This document shows, one piece after another, positions 43,310 to 52,271 of a stretch of 64,000 nucleotides of DNA. How positions within the stretch are numbered: the stretch's first letter is position 1; each line of letters starts with the position of its first letter. Under the pieces are notes generated by a model, which did no database searches, had not been told where the DNA came from, and saw only the letters and a list, made by a program, of their open reading frames with translations. A program made the translations under genes and the position numbers. Origin of the DNA: Bacillus_BE sp042263505 (GTDB lineage: Bacteria; Bacillota; Bacilli; Bacillales; Cytobacillaceae); contig NZ_JBHKFI010000019.1 of the NCBI RefSeq assembly GCF_042263505.1, positions 1 through 64,000 of the forward strand. Reading direction: 5' to 3'.

Positions 43310-43690
43310 AAATAGCCAACACCATCATGTTGACTTCAACATTCACTCTTTCATTTGATTTCGGCTCTTCCATTCATCCTCCAATATGCTCATTTCCCAC
43401 ATATTCCAATATGAATCTCCTATTTTACTTGAATCACGAAGGAGTCCTTCTTTTTTAAATCCAACCCTTTCATAGCAGGCAATGGCAGGATAATTAAAAT
43501 CAAATACACCGAGACTTACCCGATGTAGATGTAGTTCGTCAAAAGCAATTTTTAAGACCGCTTCCAACATTTTTTGACCAATTCCCTGACCCCTTACTTC
43601 TTTCTCACCCACTAAAACCTTGCCAATTCTTGCGGCTTGGTTCCTTCTGTCAATTCTTCCTAAAGAAATATGTCCAATTCTCTCTTTACC
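43310..43690 (-). pseudogene. Truncated duplicate of a GNAT acetyltransferase gene
   Basis: About 370 bp nearly identical to 47790-48160. It encodes the C-terminal two thirds (GKERIGHISLGRIDRRNQAA onward, including EKEVRGQGIGQKMLEAVLK) but the first 75 or so codons are missing; the match to the intact copy stops near 43682. A GTG at 43612 could start a 89-residue piece that still contains the acetyl-CoA loop RGQGIGQ, but it lacks the N-terminal strands, so function is unlikely. Confidence 0.75.
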
Positions 43691-43969
43691 AACCTTTCTA
43701 GGGGAATCAAAATAATCATCATTTTTTTCTTTCCTAACTACTTTATAGAAAAAACATAATGAAATTTTTCCTTGTGTGTAGATATTTCGTTAATCCTAAA
43801 AGTCTATATTATCTTTTGCATTATGATAATAATAAGAATACCCCAATAATTTCCATTCAACACAGCACAAATTTTTTCATTGCAAAACACATTTCTCCTT
43901 TTGAATTAAATTATCTAAGTATCCTCTTTCAATCAGTATAAAAATATATTGAGTTAACCACTATTTCTA

Positions 43970-44680
43970 TCAATCATCCATTGCACGATTTTTATACACA
44001 ATAACAACGAGGATTCCACCTGCCACTACCCATCCAGAAATAACAGCGAACTTTATCCATACATCAAGCAGTCCTACTCCACTTTCCACGCTTTTAGCTA
44101 ACTCTAGTAGTTGAATATTCGGAAGGTACTCTAAAAATGATAATTGGGAATACTTTTCTATTAACACTTGAAACATTGTTCCGAATCCAAATAGAAACAT
44201 GACAGGAAGAATCACCACAGATGCTTCCATCACCGACTTTGTTAGAAGACCTAGTAATGTCCCTAACTCTAAATAGAACAAGCTTGAAATGAAAATAGCA
44301 AGAGAGATGATAAAGATATTTTTTGATTCATAACCTGTTATAAGAGCACAAATAAAAACAGTAACAATTGTAAAGATAAAACTCAATAGACTCTTCCCTC
44401 CAAGAATCTCAAAGGTTGTTGCTGGAGAAAGCATAAGACTACGCAGTGTATTTTTCTCTTTTTCTTCTGCAATAAGCGTACATTGAATGAATGCTGCTAC
44501 AGTCGTAAATGTCAAATTAATCACTAAAAAATGTATTTCAATTGATTGTTCGCCAAATTTAACATATAGAACAGCCAATAGAACGGGTATCAGTAGAGTG
44601 GTTCCAACAAATATATTTTTCGTTAAATCTTTTAAATCTTTTTGGAAAATGGCATACACACGCTTGAATGAAAAGGTCAT
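43970..44680 (-). CDS. ABC-2 type transporter permease
   Basis: 236 residues with six predicted helices; the N-terminal part (FKRVYAIFQKDLKDLTKNIF) and the central RSLMLSPATTFEILGGKS fit ABC-2 exporters (NatB/YhaP-like). The start overlaps the ATPase stop by 4 bp. Probably exports a peptide, drug or ion; controlled by the LytTR-type regulator upstream. Confidence 0.82.
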   Translation of the reverse strand: MTFSFKRVYAIFQKDLKDLTKNIFVGTTLLIPVLLAVLYVKFGEQSIEIHFLVINLTFTTVAAFIQCTLIAEEKEKNTLRSLMLSPATTFEILGGKSLLSFIFTIVTVFICALITGYESKNIFIISLAIFISSLFYLELGTLLGLLTKSVMEASVVILPVMFLFGFGTMFQVLIEKYSQLSFLEYLPNIQLLELAKSVESGVGLLDVWIKFAVISGWVVAGGILVVIVYKNRAMDD

Positions 44681-45525
44681 AACAATTCTCTCCCTGTTAT
44701 TTTTACAAAAATATCTCCTAGTGTGGGTTCATTCGAATAAATAGATACTACCTGACTACTTGCCATGTACTCATACATTTTTTTAGCATCTTCAGGACCA
44801 TTCTTCATCACTATTTTTCTTCCATCAGCCAATTCCACGGTCATGGTAGAGTCCGAAAACTGATGTCGTAGTTTTTTGGGTTCATCTAAAAGTTGAATTT
44901 GTCCCTTATTTAAGAAGGCTACCCGATTACACAGTAATTCTGCTTCACTCATATCGTGTGTAGTCAAAAATATAGTAGTGCCTTTTTTATTTAGTTCACG
45001 CAAACCTTTGTAAATACGTTGTGAATTAACGGGATCAAGCGCTGAGGTTGGTTCATCCAAAAATAATAAGTCTGGTTTATGTAAAAAAGAGCGTGCAAGT
45101 ATAGCTCGCTGTAACATCCCTTTTGACAGATTTGATACAATCATCTTCATTTCATCTTCTAGGTTTACGATATGAAGCACTTCTTCAATTCGCTTTAAAG
45201 GGACATTATAAAGTTTGCAATATAACTTTAAATTATCATAGATGGTTAGCCGATTGTATAAACCACTGTTGTCTGTAAGAACTCCAATTTTTTTATGATA
45301 ACCTTTTTTTCTTAGCATTGTAGAAGGAATTCCAAACACCTTTGCATTTCCATCTGTTGGAGATAGTTGATCAGTTAAGATTTTAATTGTAGTTGTTTTT
45401 CCAGATCCACTTGGTCCAAGAAACCCAAATATTTCCATTTCTTTTACAGTGAAATCCACTTTATTTAACGCAACCTGGTTTGAAAAAATTTTCATTAAGG
45501 AACTAACTTCAATGACATTTTCCAA
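44677..45525 (-). CDS. ABC transporter ATP-binding protein
   Basis: 282 residues. Walker A FLGPSGSGKTTTIK near residue 36, signature NLSKGMLQRAILARSFL near 133, Walker B LLFLDEPTSALDP near 155, switch His in LTTHDMSEAELL. The C-terminal 60 residues are the extension typical of ABC-2 exporter ATPases. The start is TTG, ten bases after AAGGAGG. It forms an exporter with the following permease gene. It lies 141 bp downstream of the LytTR gene. Confidence 0.88.
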   Translation of the reverse strand: MENVIEVSSLMKIFSNQVALNKVDFTVKEMEIFGFLGPSGSGKTTTIKILTDQLSPTDGNAKVFGIPSTMLRKKGYHKKIGVLTDNSGLYNRLTIYDNLKLYCKLYNVPLKRIEEVLHIVNLEDEMKMIVSNLSKGMLQRAILARSFLHKPDLLFLDEPTSALDPVNSQRIYKGLRELNKKGTTIFLTTHDMSEAELLCNRVAFLNKGQIQLLDEPKKLRHQFSDSTMTVELADGRKIVMKNGPEDAKKMYEYMASSQVVSIYSNEPTLGDIFVKITGRELL

Positions 45526-45637
45526 TGGGTAATATCCTCCTTATAAACTCTTTTTTGTTTTTTACTTTAAACTCAGAATAAGGGAAATAACAGTTTAAAA
45601 CATTATTTTTACATTCAAAAGAGTTATATTAGGGGTG

Positions 45638-45666
45638 AATGAAGTCTTTTTTAGGTTAAATGAAGT
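45638..45666. promoter_or_regulatory. Candidate LytTR binding repeats
   Basis: AATGAAGT occurs at 45638 and 45659, exactly 21 bp apart (two helical turns), the geometry used by LytTR-domain proteins. The pair lies between the stop of the LytTR gene and the ABC exporter genes it probably controls, about 113-140 bp upstream of the ATPase start. Confidence 0.5.
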
Positions 45667-46710
45667 TTATTTCATCCCAACTAATTCCTTTAATTCAGCC
45701 ATTTTTGTTTTTGATAACGGAATTTCTGTTTGGTCATCTAAAATCAAGCAATAACTGTTTCTTGTCCAAGTAATGACTTCACAAACTTTTTGTAAATTGA
45801 CAATATACGAACGATGGCAACGGAAAAAACCAAATTGTACTAACCTCTCCTCAAACTCATTCAAAGTGAATAAACCCAGAAACTCTTCTCCTTTAATATG
45901 TATGTTTACATGCCCCACAGAACTCTCTATATAATCAATTTCCGTTGGATCAAACAAGATGATTTTATTGTTTGATTTTGTAGGGATTTTTTCGAATCGA
46001 ATGGAATGAGTTAATTGTTCTTTAGATACATGTTTTTCTTGGGATACAGCTAGATCATTCGGATTTTTTTCGCTTTCAACCTCTAAAATTTGTAAACCAT
46101 TTTCGTCTAAACTATAAGCCTGATCAGTTAACGTAATGGCACTTTCCATGTTTCCTGTCAGCACTAAAATACTTTTACCTTGTTGTTGTAATTCTTTGAG
46201 TATCTTAATAAAGATGTTTTTTGTTTCTATATCCACGTTTTGATCAGGCTCTTCAAATATAAATAAAGCTGGACTTTGAAAAATAATACGTGCCAAATGC
46301 ACTCTTTTTTTCTCTGAGTATGATAATCTCTTTACTTTTTTATGCTCCTTTTCCCCAAGTTGTACAAGTTGTAATACTTCTTCGATATGATAGTTCGATC
46401 CGTATAATCCTTTATAAAATTTAAAATTATCTTTTACACTTAATCGTTCATAAATCCCTTCATTCAAAAATGAGATTCCAATTTGCATGTAGTAAGCTCT
46501 ATTATGTATATCCACTTTTTCTCCATTAACACTTATATCTCCATAGGTAACCGACATTTTACCCAAAAATGTATTTAATAGTACATTTCGTACATTGGTA
46601 TTCGAATAAATTGAAACAGATTGACCTTCTGAAATCTCTAAGTTAAACATAGGAAAAATTACAGTATCCTCGCTTTGTTTTTCAAAATCGTTAATTTTTA
46701 ATACCCCCAT
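45667..46710 (-). CDS. LytTR regulator with degenerate ABC-ATPase-like N-terminal domain
   Basis: 347 residues. Residues 1-205 follow an ABC ATPase (D-loop region, LSYSEKKRVHLARIIFQSPA as signature, FIFEEPDQNVD as Walker B), but Walker A is lost (SIYSNTNVRNVLLN in place of GxxGxGKS/T), the Walker B Asp is Glu, and the switch His is Asn (VLTGNMES). Residues 237-347 are a LytTR DNA-binding domain (IILFDPTEIDYIESSVGHVN and GFFRCHRSYIVNLQKV). The pseudo-ATPase may sense the neighbouring transporter or a nucleotide and set promoter activity. It is followed by direct repeats and the exporter genes. Confidence 0.85.
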   Translation of the reverse strand: MGVLKINDFEKQSEDTVIFPMFNLEISEGQSVSIYSNTNVRNVLLNTFLGKMSVTYGDISVNGEKVDIHNRAYYMQIGISFLNEGIYERLSVKDNFKFYKGLYGSNYHIEEVLQLVQLGEKEHKKVKRLSYSEKKRVHLARIIFQSPALFIFEEPDQNVDIETKNIFIKILKELQQQGKSILVLTGNMESAITLTDQAYSLDENGLQILEVESEKNPNDLAVSQEKHVSKEQLTHSIRFEKIPTKSNNKIILFDPTEIDYIESSVGHVNIHIKGEEFLGLFTLNEFEERLVQFGFFRCHRSYIVNLQKVCEVITWTRNSYCLILDDQTEIPLSKTKMAELKELVGMK

Positions 46711-46977
46711 AAAATCCCCTTCTTCGTATCAATACTGAAAACAAGTTGCATTTTAATCTCTACGTTTTTATAACAACAAATAGAAAACCACTATTTTTAA
46801 AAATGTTTGATCAAAATGTCGTTTTACTATTTAAATAAATTTCAATTTTTTGTAATAAAGTTTATTCATTTCTTCTAGAACTAACCGGATCCGATAGTTG
46901 AAGAAGAAAATGTATAAAACATACCAATCGGCTAATTACTCTTGCAGTTGATTTAAAATCAGTTTCAATACATCGTG

Positions 46978-47433
46978 CTATGACATAGTATTAGTCAATA
47001 TTGTTTCTCCATCACCTCCAAGATAATCGTTTGGATTCCACCAAGCACGTAAAGAATCTTCTCCGAATTCCATCTTTTTCGAACGAGAATTGTGACGTAT
47101 GACTATTTCCTCAAAGGATAAATCAAAATAATAAGTATATGTCTTTTGGTTATAGAACTCTATTAAGTTATTCAGCATTTCACTATAGCGGCTTTAATTT
47201 AAAATTCCTTTCACAACAACAAATTCACATTTATCTTTACCATATTCTGCGATTCGGCGAATCAAATCAATTGAAAGGATGCCTTCTCTATCTTGCACCT
47301 TCAACATGTCACGGCGAACGACATCCTGAGAAACCAAGAGCATTCCATGTTCAAAATGATTTTGAAGACTATTCGCAGTAGTTGTTTTTCCACTCCCTGA
47401 ATTTCCTCGAATGATTATTAGCTTAGATTCCAT
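46978..47433 (-). pseudogene. P-loop kinase with a nonsense mutation
   Basis: The first part (47433-47194) begins MESKLIIIRGNSGSGKTTTA with Walker A and ends VVKGILN at a TAA; the same frame continues with SRYSEMLNNLIEFYNQKTYT and ends ILTNTMS at 46978. Without the stop at 47194-47196 this is a 151-residue AAA_33/zeta-toxin-like kinase, whose second half carries the expected YFDLSFEEIVIRHNSR and AWWNPNDYLG. One base change would restore it. The second half seems well conserved, so the mutation looks recent. Confidence 0.75.
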
Positions 47434-47754
47434 ATTCTCATCTACCCATCATAATTGTCTTATATCTATATAATCTTCCATTGGTTATAACAACATTTTC
47501 TTACTTTTAATGCATTCGATATAGAAATTAATTATTCCTTCTTCCACTAGCATGCTTCGTTCATGACATTAAAAAAGCTACCAACAATGATTGCAGTATC
47601 TTTAGGTCTTGCAGCGTTAGTTGAAGTGTTGCCCTTCACAATCACAACAATCATCAGCTCTAGATATAATATTTATTTCGTGAAATCACTAGTTTACTTC
47701 TATAAGAAAAGAGCATCCCTTATTAACATCCGAGATTGCAACTGCCTCCGTCCT

Positions 47755-47790
47755 TTCTGCTTCACAGATTGTTTCGTTCAAACATAATAA
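47755..47790. repeat. 34-bp repeat shared with 42297-42330
   Basis: GCTTCACAGATTGTTTCGTT and the following CAAACATAATAAAA match 42298-42330 with one mismatch. Here it runs straight into the end of the GNAT gene copy; at the other site the two parts are split by the IS remnant and other sequence, so the duplication was interrupted after it arose. Confidence 0.6.
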
Positions 47791-47821
47791 AAAGCCAACA
47801 CCATCGTGTTGACTTCAACAT

Positions 47822-48364
47822 TCACTCTTTCATTTGATTTCGGCTCTTCCATTCATCCTCTAATATGCTCATTTCCCACATATTCCAATATGAATCTCCT
47901 ATTTTACTTGAATCACGAAGAAGGCCTTCCTTTTTAAACCCAACCCTTTCATAGCAGGCAATCGCTGAATGATTAAAATCAAATACACCAAGGCTCACCC
48001 GATGTAAATGTAATTCGTCAAAAGCTATTTTTAAGACCGTTTCCAACATTTTTTGACCAATTCCCTGACCCCTTACTTCTTTCTCCCCCACTAAGACCTT
48101 GCCAATTCTTGCGGCTTGGTTCCTTCTGTCAATTCTTCCTAAAGAAATATGTCCAATTATTTGACCTGTTTTTTCAAAAATAACCTTATAGGCATATGTA
48201 TCAGAATTCTCCTGATTCGCACTATTGATGTAATTCTTGAGTTGTTCTTTCGTTAATGGATACTCGAATGTTGAGCCTGACCATTGAAGTAAAAATTCAG
48301 GAGAATCTATCCAATTGATCAACTGAGCAAAATTAACCTTCTCAAAATATTCTAGTTTAATCAT
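47822..48364 (-). CDS. GNAT family N-acetyltransferase (intact copy)
   Basis: 180 residues, RimJ/RimL-like. IIGHISLGRIDRRNQAARIG and KVLVGEKEVRGQGIGQKMLE near residue 95 give the acetyl-CoA loop RGQGIGQ; SAIACYERVGFKKEGLLRDS is the C-terminal strand. ATG with GGGGAG upstream. The upstream part is absent from the truncated copy at 43310-43690. Co-directional with the next GNAT gene. Substrate unknown. Confidence 0.85.
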   Translation of the reverse strand: MIKLEYFEKVNFAQLINWIDSPEFLLQWSGSTFEYPLTKEQLKNYINSANQENSDTYAYKVIFEKTGQIIGHISLGRIDRRNQAARIGKVLVGEKEVRGQGIGQKMLETVLKIAFDELHLHRVSLGVFDFNHSAIACYERVGFKKEGLLRDSSKIGDSYWNMWEMSILEDEWKSRNQMKE

Positions 48365-48382
48365 CCTTTAACTCCCCTCATT

Positions 48383-48853
48383 CTAAATAAATAATTTTTT
48401 CTCAAACATCAGCATATCTATCGCTTGAATTCCATTTTCAAAAATAGGTTCAGGATAGCTAATAAAGAAATCCTTTCTTATTCCCACGATTCTAAAGCCA
48501 CATTTTTGATAGAAGGCAATATTATCAATGCTTGAATTTGCCGTACCAACCAGCATTTTCCTATATGATTTCTTTCTATAAAACAAACACGCGGACTTTA
48601 TTGCCTCTTTTCCAAATCCTTTGCCTCGATAACTTGGTAATATTGCGATATTCTTTAATTCAATGATTTCAGGAGATTCCTCCATAAAAAGGATGACACC
48701 AACTATTTTCTTTTCAAATTGCAAGGAAAACATTTCACCTCTCGATATGTATTGGTTAACTACTTCCTCGCTTTCATCCGCCATTAATAAAAAATCTTTA
48801 TATTTTTCCTTTTTCTGTAGATCAACCTTGATTAATTCAACCTGCCCATTCAA
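48383..48853 (-). CDS. GNAT family N-acetyltransferase
   Basis: 156 residues. LKNIAILPSYRGKGFGKEAI near residue 70 has the RGKGFG acetyl-CoA loop; IDNIAFYQKCGFRIVGIRKD is the C-terminal strand-helix. The start is TTG after AGAGGTGG, with no in-frame ATG nearby. It lies 18 bp upstream of the intact duplicated GNAT gene and is probably in one operon with it. Confidence 0.8.
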   Translation of the reverse strand: MNGQVELIKVDLQKKEKYKDFLLMADESEEVVNQYISRGEMFSLQFEKKIVGVILFMEESPEIIELKNIAILPSYRGKGFGKEAIKSACLFYRKKSYRKMLVGTANSSIDNIAFYQKCGFRIVGIRKDFFISYPEPIFENGIQAIDMLMFEKKLFI

Positions 48854-48965
48854 ATAACCACCTCTTTTCCCTTATCTTAATATATTCTGAATATAGAAAA
48901 AAGTTAAGAATTAATATCTTCATATATGGTAAAATTAGGAGATAACTTTCAAATGGAGGTCGGAA

Positions 48966-49238
48966 ATGGAGATAAATAAGTTGGATTATGCAAGATTTCT
49001 AACTTTCGGAATCGTTTTTGGAATTATTGGATTGATCATTTTACTTTTGAATGTTCATATCGGATTGTCTATGGCAAAGTCCTGGTTAATAAAACGAGGT
49101 GGTGCGGATCCTGCGATCTACCATATTGTGATGAAAGGCTATATAAATACTTATTTAGTTTTAGGCAGCATCCTTTTATGTTCTGGACTTATCACGGTTG
49201 CTTATACTTACTTAAAGCTTAAAAGAAAATCTAATTGA
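48966..49238 (+). CDS. Small two-TM membrane protein
   Basis: 90 residues with helices at about 10-35 and 58-80. ATG with ATGGAGG seven bases upstream. Divergent from the GNAT genes. No family recognised. Confidence 0.65.
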   Translation: MEINKLDYARFLTFGIVFGIIGLIILLLNVHIGLSMAKSWLIKRGGADPAIYHIVMKGYINTYLVLGSILLCSGLITVAYTYLKLKRKSN

Positions 49239-49329
49239 TCAAATATATAAATCCTTAGGTCATGATATTTTTTCCTTTGGAAATACTTATGAGGAAGAAA
49301 ACATCACAACTTAAGGAGGAAGGTTATTA

Positions 49330-49602
49330 ATGAATGACTTTGAATCATCTATCGAATCAAAAATAGAAAGAATTTGGGATAATACATGCCAATCCTTTCA
49401 AAATTGTACATCTTCAAACATTCAATCATTCTTGCAAGAGTGCCTAGAGAATCAGATTGATCCCCAATTTTGTATGAGCTGGGTGGAGCAGCATAAATCA
49501 GAAATTCCCGATTGGAATTCTGTTTCTGAGACATCTCTTAACTGGATAAATCAGCATACTTCCACTGGTTCCCCTTATCCTTTTAAAGAGAATGGATACT
49601 AA
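49330..49602 (+). CDS. Hypothetical protein (90 aa)
   Basis: Acidic, Ser/Asn/Gln-rich, with four Cys (NTCQSFQNCTSS, ECLENQ, FCMSW) and several Trp. ATG with AAGGAGGAAGG upstream, and a strong terminator right after the stop, so it is very likely expressed. I do not recognise it. Confidence 0.65.
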   Translation: MNDFESSIESKIERIWDNTCQSFQNCTSSNIQSFLQECLENQIDPQFCMSWVEQHKSEIPDWNSVSETSLNWINQHTSTGSPYPFKENGY

Positions 49603-49608
49603 TGGTGT

Positions 49609-49638
49609 GGGGAAAGAGCATGCTCTTTCCCCTTTTTT
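49609..49638 (+). terminator. Rho-independent terminator
   Basis: A 24-bp perfect palindrome (GGGGAAAGAGCA and its complement) followed by T6, seven bases after the 90-residue gene. Confidence 0.9.
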
Positions 49639-49639
49639 C

Positions 49640-50455
49640 TTAAATAATCTTAGCAAACCAGGCCACATAATAAGCAGCTGGGAGAAAAATGAATTGCCCG
49701 ACGACGGTTCCCAATAATTTTGAGCCAACCATGGTGAGAGAATAGCTTTTAAGGTATATATACATCCCCTCATTTTTGACAACGCGATCAGCAAGAACCG
49801 ACGCCTTTGGATCAATGAACAAGGTCAATAAAATAGTGGCGATTCCATTAATAATACCGGAGGAGAGTGTCGCAGCTTGCATGTATTTTTCCGGAACAAT
49901 CATAGAGGCATAGATAGAAGAAAGAACCCCTACAGTTAGAATAGCCGTCACCATAACATTAATCACAAATAATCGCTTTGGAATGGTTTGCAATGTAATT
50001 CCATTTAAATACGATAATCGCGGAAAACGAAAGCATTTGAATATTTTCTTCCAAGTGGCAAAATGAAATTGCTTTTTGAATAAACCAATGATCGAACCTC
50101 TTTCCTGCGAAAGATGCACAATTGCTCTTGAAAAAATTTGAATAAAAGTGGGGAAGAGTAAAATTCCTAATAATGTTCCAACAGTGGTCATTCCAATAAG
50201 AATGCGGTATTGCTCTTCGATAAACAAATATTTATGAGATTCTGGTGCCTCTCCAATCAATTTCCCCGTTAAGGGCTGCTGAATCATTGTCGAAAATCTT
50301 GAAATAATGACAAGTGAACTAAATAATGAAATAGCAGTCGCAATTAATTTTACCCTTGCCCCTGAGATTCTTGTTGAATAAGCCAATGTTTCAATCATTG
50401 TGATGATTAACAAGAATAAAGAGCTTAGTATTAGTTTTCCAGTTATTAATTCCAT
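49640..50455 (-). CDS. amj: Amj-type lipid II flippase (DUF2837)
   Basis: 271 residues with about six membrane helices. The N-terminus (IITMIETLAYSTRISGARVK) and the following FSSLVIISRFSTMIQQPLTG match the pattern of Bacillus subtilis YdaH/Amj, an alternate lipid II flippase that replaces MurJ under cell-envelope stress. The size also fits. It would move lipid-linked peptidoglycan precursor across the membrane. It is divergent from a VOC-family gene. Call made from memory of the family. Confidence 0.75.
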   Translation of the reverse strand: MELITGKLILSSLFLLIITMIETLAYSTRISGARVKLIATAISLFSSLVIISRFSTMIQQPLTGKLIGEAPESHKYLFIEEQYRILIGMTTVGTLLGILLFPTFIQIFSRAIVHLSQERGSIIGLFKKQFHFATWKKIFKCFRFPRLSYLNGITLQTIPKRLFVINVMVTAILTVGVLSSIYASMIVPEKYMQAATLSSGIINGIATILLTLFIDPKASVLADRVVKNEGMYIYLKSYSLTMVGSKLLGTVVGQFIFLPAAYYVAWFAKII

Positions 50456-50559
50456 ATATATACCTCTTTAGCAAAATTGTAATTACATTATATATCAAAG
50501 AAGTAGAAAAGGGATATTTAACGAAGTATTAAGGAGACTATGAAAAGGAGGTATGATTT

Positions 50560-51165
50560 TTGCTATTCCACTATCATTTTTGGACTCCTTATGTCGAAGA
50601 AACAGAACGATTCTATTTAGAAAACGGATTTCGTATCTCTCTTCGGGTAGGAAAATATAACGGCGAATTTCAAACCTTTAACCCTCCATTACAGTGGGAA
50701 GATTTTCGCAAGCAAAACATTCTTTTTCGGATCGTCGAAATGCGAAAAGGAGCCGTGAATATTACCTTTGGCTATGGCAAGAAGATAATGTTTGATCACA
50801 TAGGTTACATCGTATCTGATGATGAGTTAGGACATATTTGTGACAAAGCAAAAGCCATGAACTGGATGGTCAATCGCGGGGAACGCAGGACCTTTATTAC
50901 AACACCGTATGGATTTCGAATTGAACTACAAACACATATTGAAGTGGTCGACGAATTAGAGTCTAACATCCATTTACAGCAATTAACACTTCTTATTAGA
51001 AGAAAAGGATTAGAAAACGACTTAGCAACATTATTTCAACATCGTAACCATCAAATAATCGCGAAGTTAAGCCAGAAAGTCACTATTCAAGAAGCCATCA
51101 TTCCCGGACTGATGTCCGCCGATTGTTCGGACCCAAATGGAGTCAGAATTCTAAACCATCTTTAA
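50560..51165 (+). CDS. VOC (glyoxalase/bleomycin resistance) family protein
   Basis: 201 residues. Two repeated beta-alpha-beta modules: MLFHYHFWTPYVEETERFYL and MFDHIGYIVSDDELGHICDK mark the starts of paired VOC half-sites. Metal-binding His/Glu are not all obvious, so catalysis is uncertain. The start is TTG, eight bases after AGGAGG, with no ATG in frame near it. Divergent from amj. Confidence 0.7.
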   Translation: MLFHYHFWTPYVEETERFYLENGFRISLRVGKYNGEFQTFNPPLQWEDFRKQNILFRIVEMRKGAVNITFGYGKKIMFDHIGYIVSDDELGHICDKAKAMNWMVNRGERRTFITTPYGFRIELQTHIEVVDELESNIHLQQLTLLIRRKGLENDLATLFQHRNHQIIAKLSQKVTIQEAIIPGLMSADCSDPNGVRILNHL

Positions 51166-51254
51166 TATTTTAAAATATTATGGAAAATTCTGAAACCTTT
51201 CATATTATCCATTCGTATTTGTATTATAAATCTATTATTAAAGGATGGATAGTT

Positions 51255-51506
51255 ATGCAAACCCTTTATTGGATTGTTGGTTCTGTTATTGCTCTCTATA
51301 TCCTTGCCATGATACCACTTCAATATCAATACATTTCAGAAATGAAGGATTTGAAAAAGAAGAAAAATCAAACGAATGAACAAATCCTTGATGATATGAG
51401 TTTTGAAAAACAGCAGCTGCATGTTAATATGCAGGGCAACATCATCAATTGGCCATCAGCAATTATTGCCAATCTCATTTACAAAATTCGCCATCGTCAG
51501 GTTTAG
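51255..51506 (+). CDS. Small membrane protein (83 aa)
   Basis: One N-terminal membrane helix (LYWIVGSVIALYILAMIPL) and a Lys-rich cytoplasmic tail. The frame opens 25 codons earlier but those lack a ribosome site; ATG 51255 follows GGATGG. No family recognised. Confidence 0.6.
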   Translation: MQTLYWIVGSVIALYILAMIPLQYQYISEMKDLKKKKNQTNEQILDDMSFEKQQLHVNMQGNIINWPSAIIANLIYKIRHRQV

Positions 51507-51509
51507 TAG

Positions 51510-51545
51510 AAAAGGATCCTGTCGTGATTGTTAACAGGATCCTTA
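51510..51545. terminator. Bidirectional terminator hairpin
   Basis: AAGGATCCTGT and ACAGGATCCTT are perfectly complementary (loop about 10 nt). The T-run is better on the minus strand (TTTTC), which favours termination of the PAP2 gene. Confidence 0.6.
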
Positions 51546-51567
51546 GAGTTTATATCTATTTGAAATA

Positions 51568-52161
51568 CTACAGATTCCTTGAATGGTGTTTTGTCGGAAT
51601 AATCTTCTCCTCCACTCTTTCATAAATCGCAAGTGTCTTTCTTATAAAATGAAGCCTTGGTACAACCAAATAAGCGATATAGGCGGAAATCACTCCGATA
51701 GCAGCACCTGCCAAAACATCAAAAGGATAATGCACCCCAACCCAAATTCTCGAAATAGCCACACTAATAGCAAGAAGCATCCAAATGAGCCCTGACCTTC
51801 TCTGAACTAGCCAAAATGTAAAACAAATCGAAAAGAAAAGAATCGTATGATCACTTGGAAAAGAATTATCAACCGCTTTTTCAATCAATTGATTGACATG
51901 CTGAAGTTCAGCAAAGGGCTGAGAATTAGAATGAAGCAGGCCTGCTACTTTCCCCAGAATCTCCGCGACTATAAAAGCAAACCCTGCTTGAATAACCATC
52001 ATTCTATTTTTTTCGCGGCGTGAAAACCAGATGACCACCAAACAAAAAGCGAAAACATACACCATATATTCAGCCAAAAAGATAAAGATAGGATTCAAGT
52101 ATGTATACTCTTTCCCAAGATCATTTATGGCTCGAAACCAAATCTGATTCCAGCTGCTCAT
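51568..52161 (-). CDS. PAP2-family phosphatase (BcrC-like)
   Basis: About 197 residues, five or six helices. Motif 2 is VDNSFPSDHTILFFS and motif 3 is ISRIWVGVHYPFDVLAG; motif 1 (K-x6-RP) is degenerate here as GKVAGLLHSNSQPF, with Gln in place of Arg. It probably dephosphorylates undecaprenyl pyrophosphate for wall synthesis, as BcrC does. ATG 52161 has AAGGAGG nine bases upstream; the ORF opens nine codons earlier. Confidence 0.82.
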   Translation of the reverse strand: MSSWNQIWFRAINDLGKEYTYLNPIFIFLAEYMVYVFAFCLVVIWFSRREKNRMMVIQAGFAFIVAEILGKVAGLLHSNSQPFAELQHVNQLIEKAVDNSFPSDHTILFFSICFTFWLVQRRSGLIWMLLAISVAISRIWVGVHYPFDVLAGAAIGVISAYIAYLVVPRLHFIRKTLAIYERVEEKIIPTKHHSRNL

Positions 52162-52271
52162 AAAAATATCCTCCTTAAACAACATCATAAGGAGAATATA
52201 CTAAATGTTTTTAATGAAAAAAATCGATTCATCTTACAACCACCTTACATTTCTGTAAGGAAATCAAACAA

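Noticed and set aside
47563..47787. Plus-strand ORF of 74 codons with a hydrophobic stretch
   Set aside because: No ribosome site, and its 3' part lies in a repeated non-coding block shared with 42298-42330.
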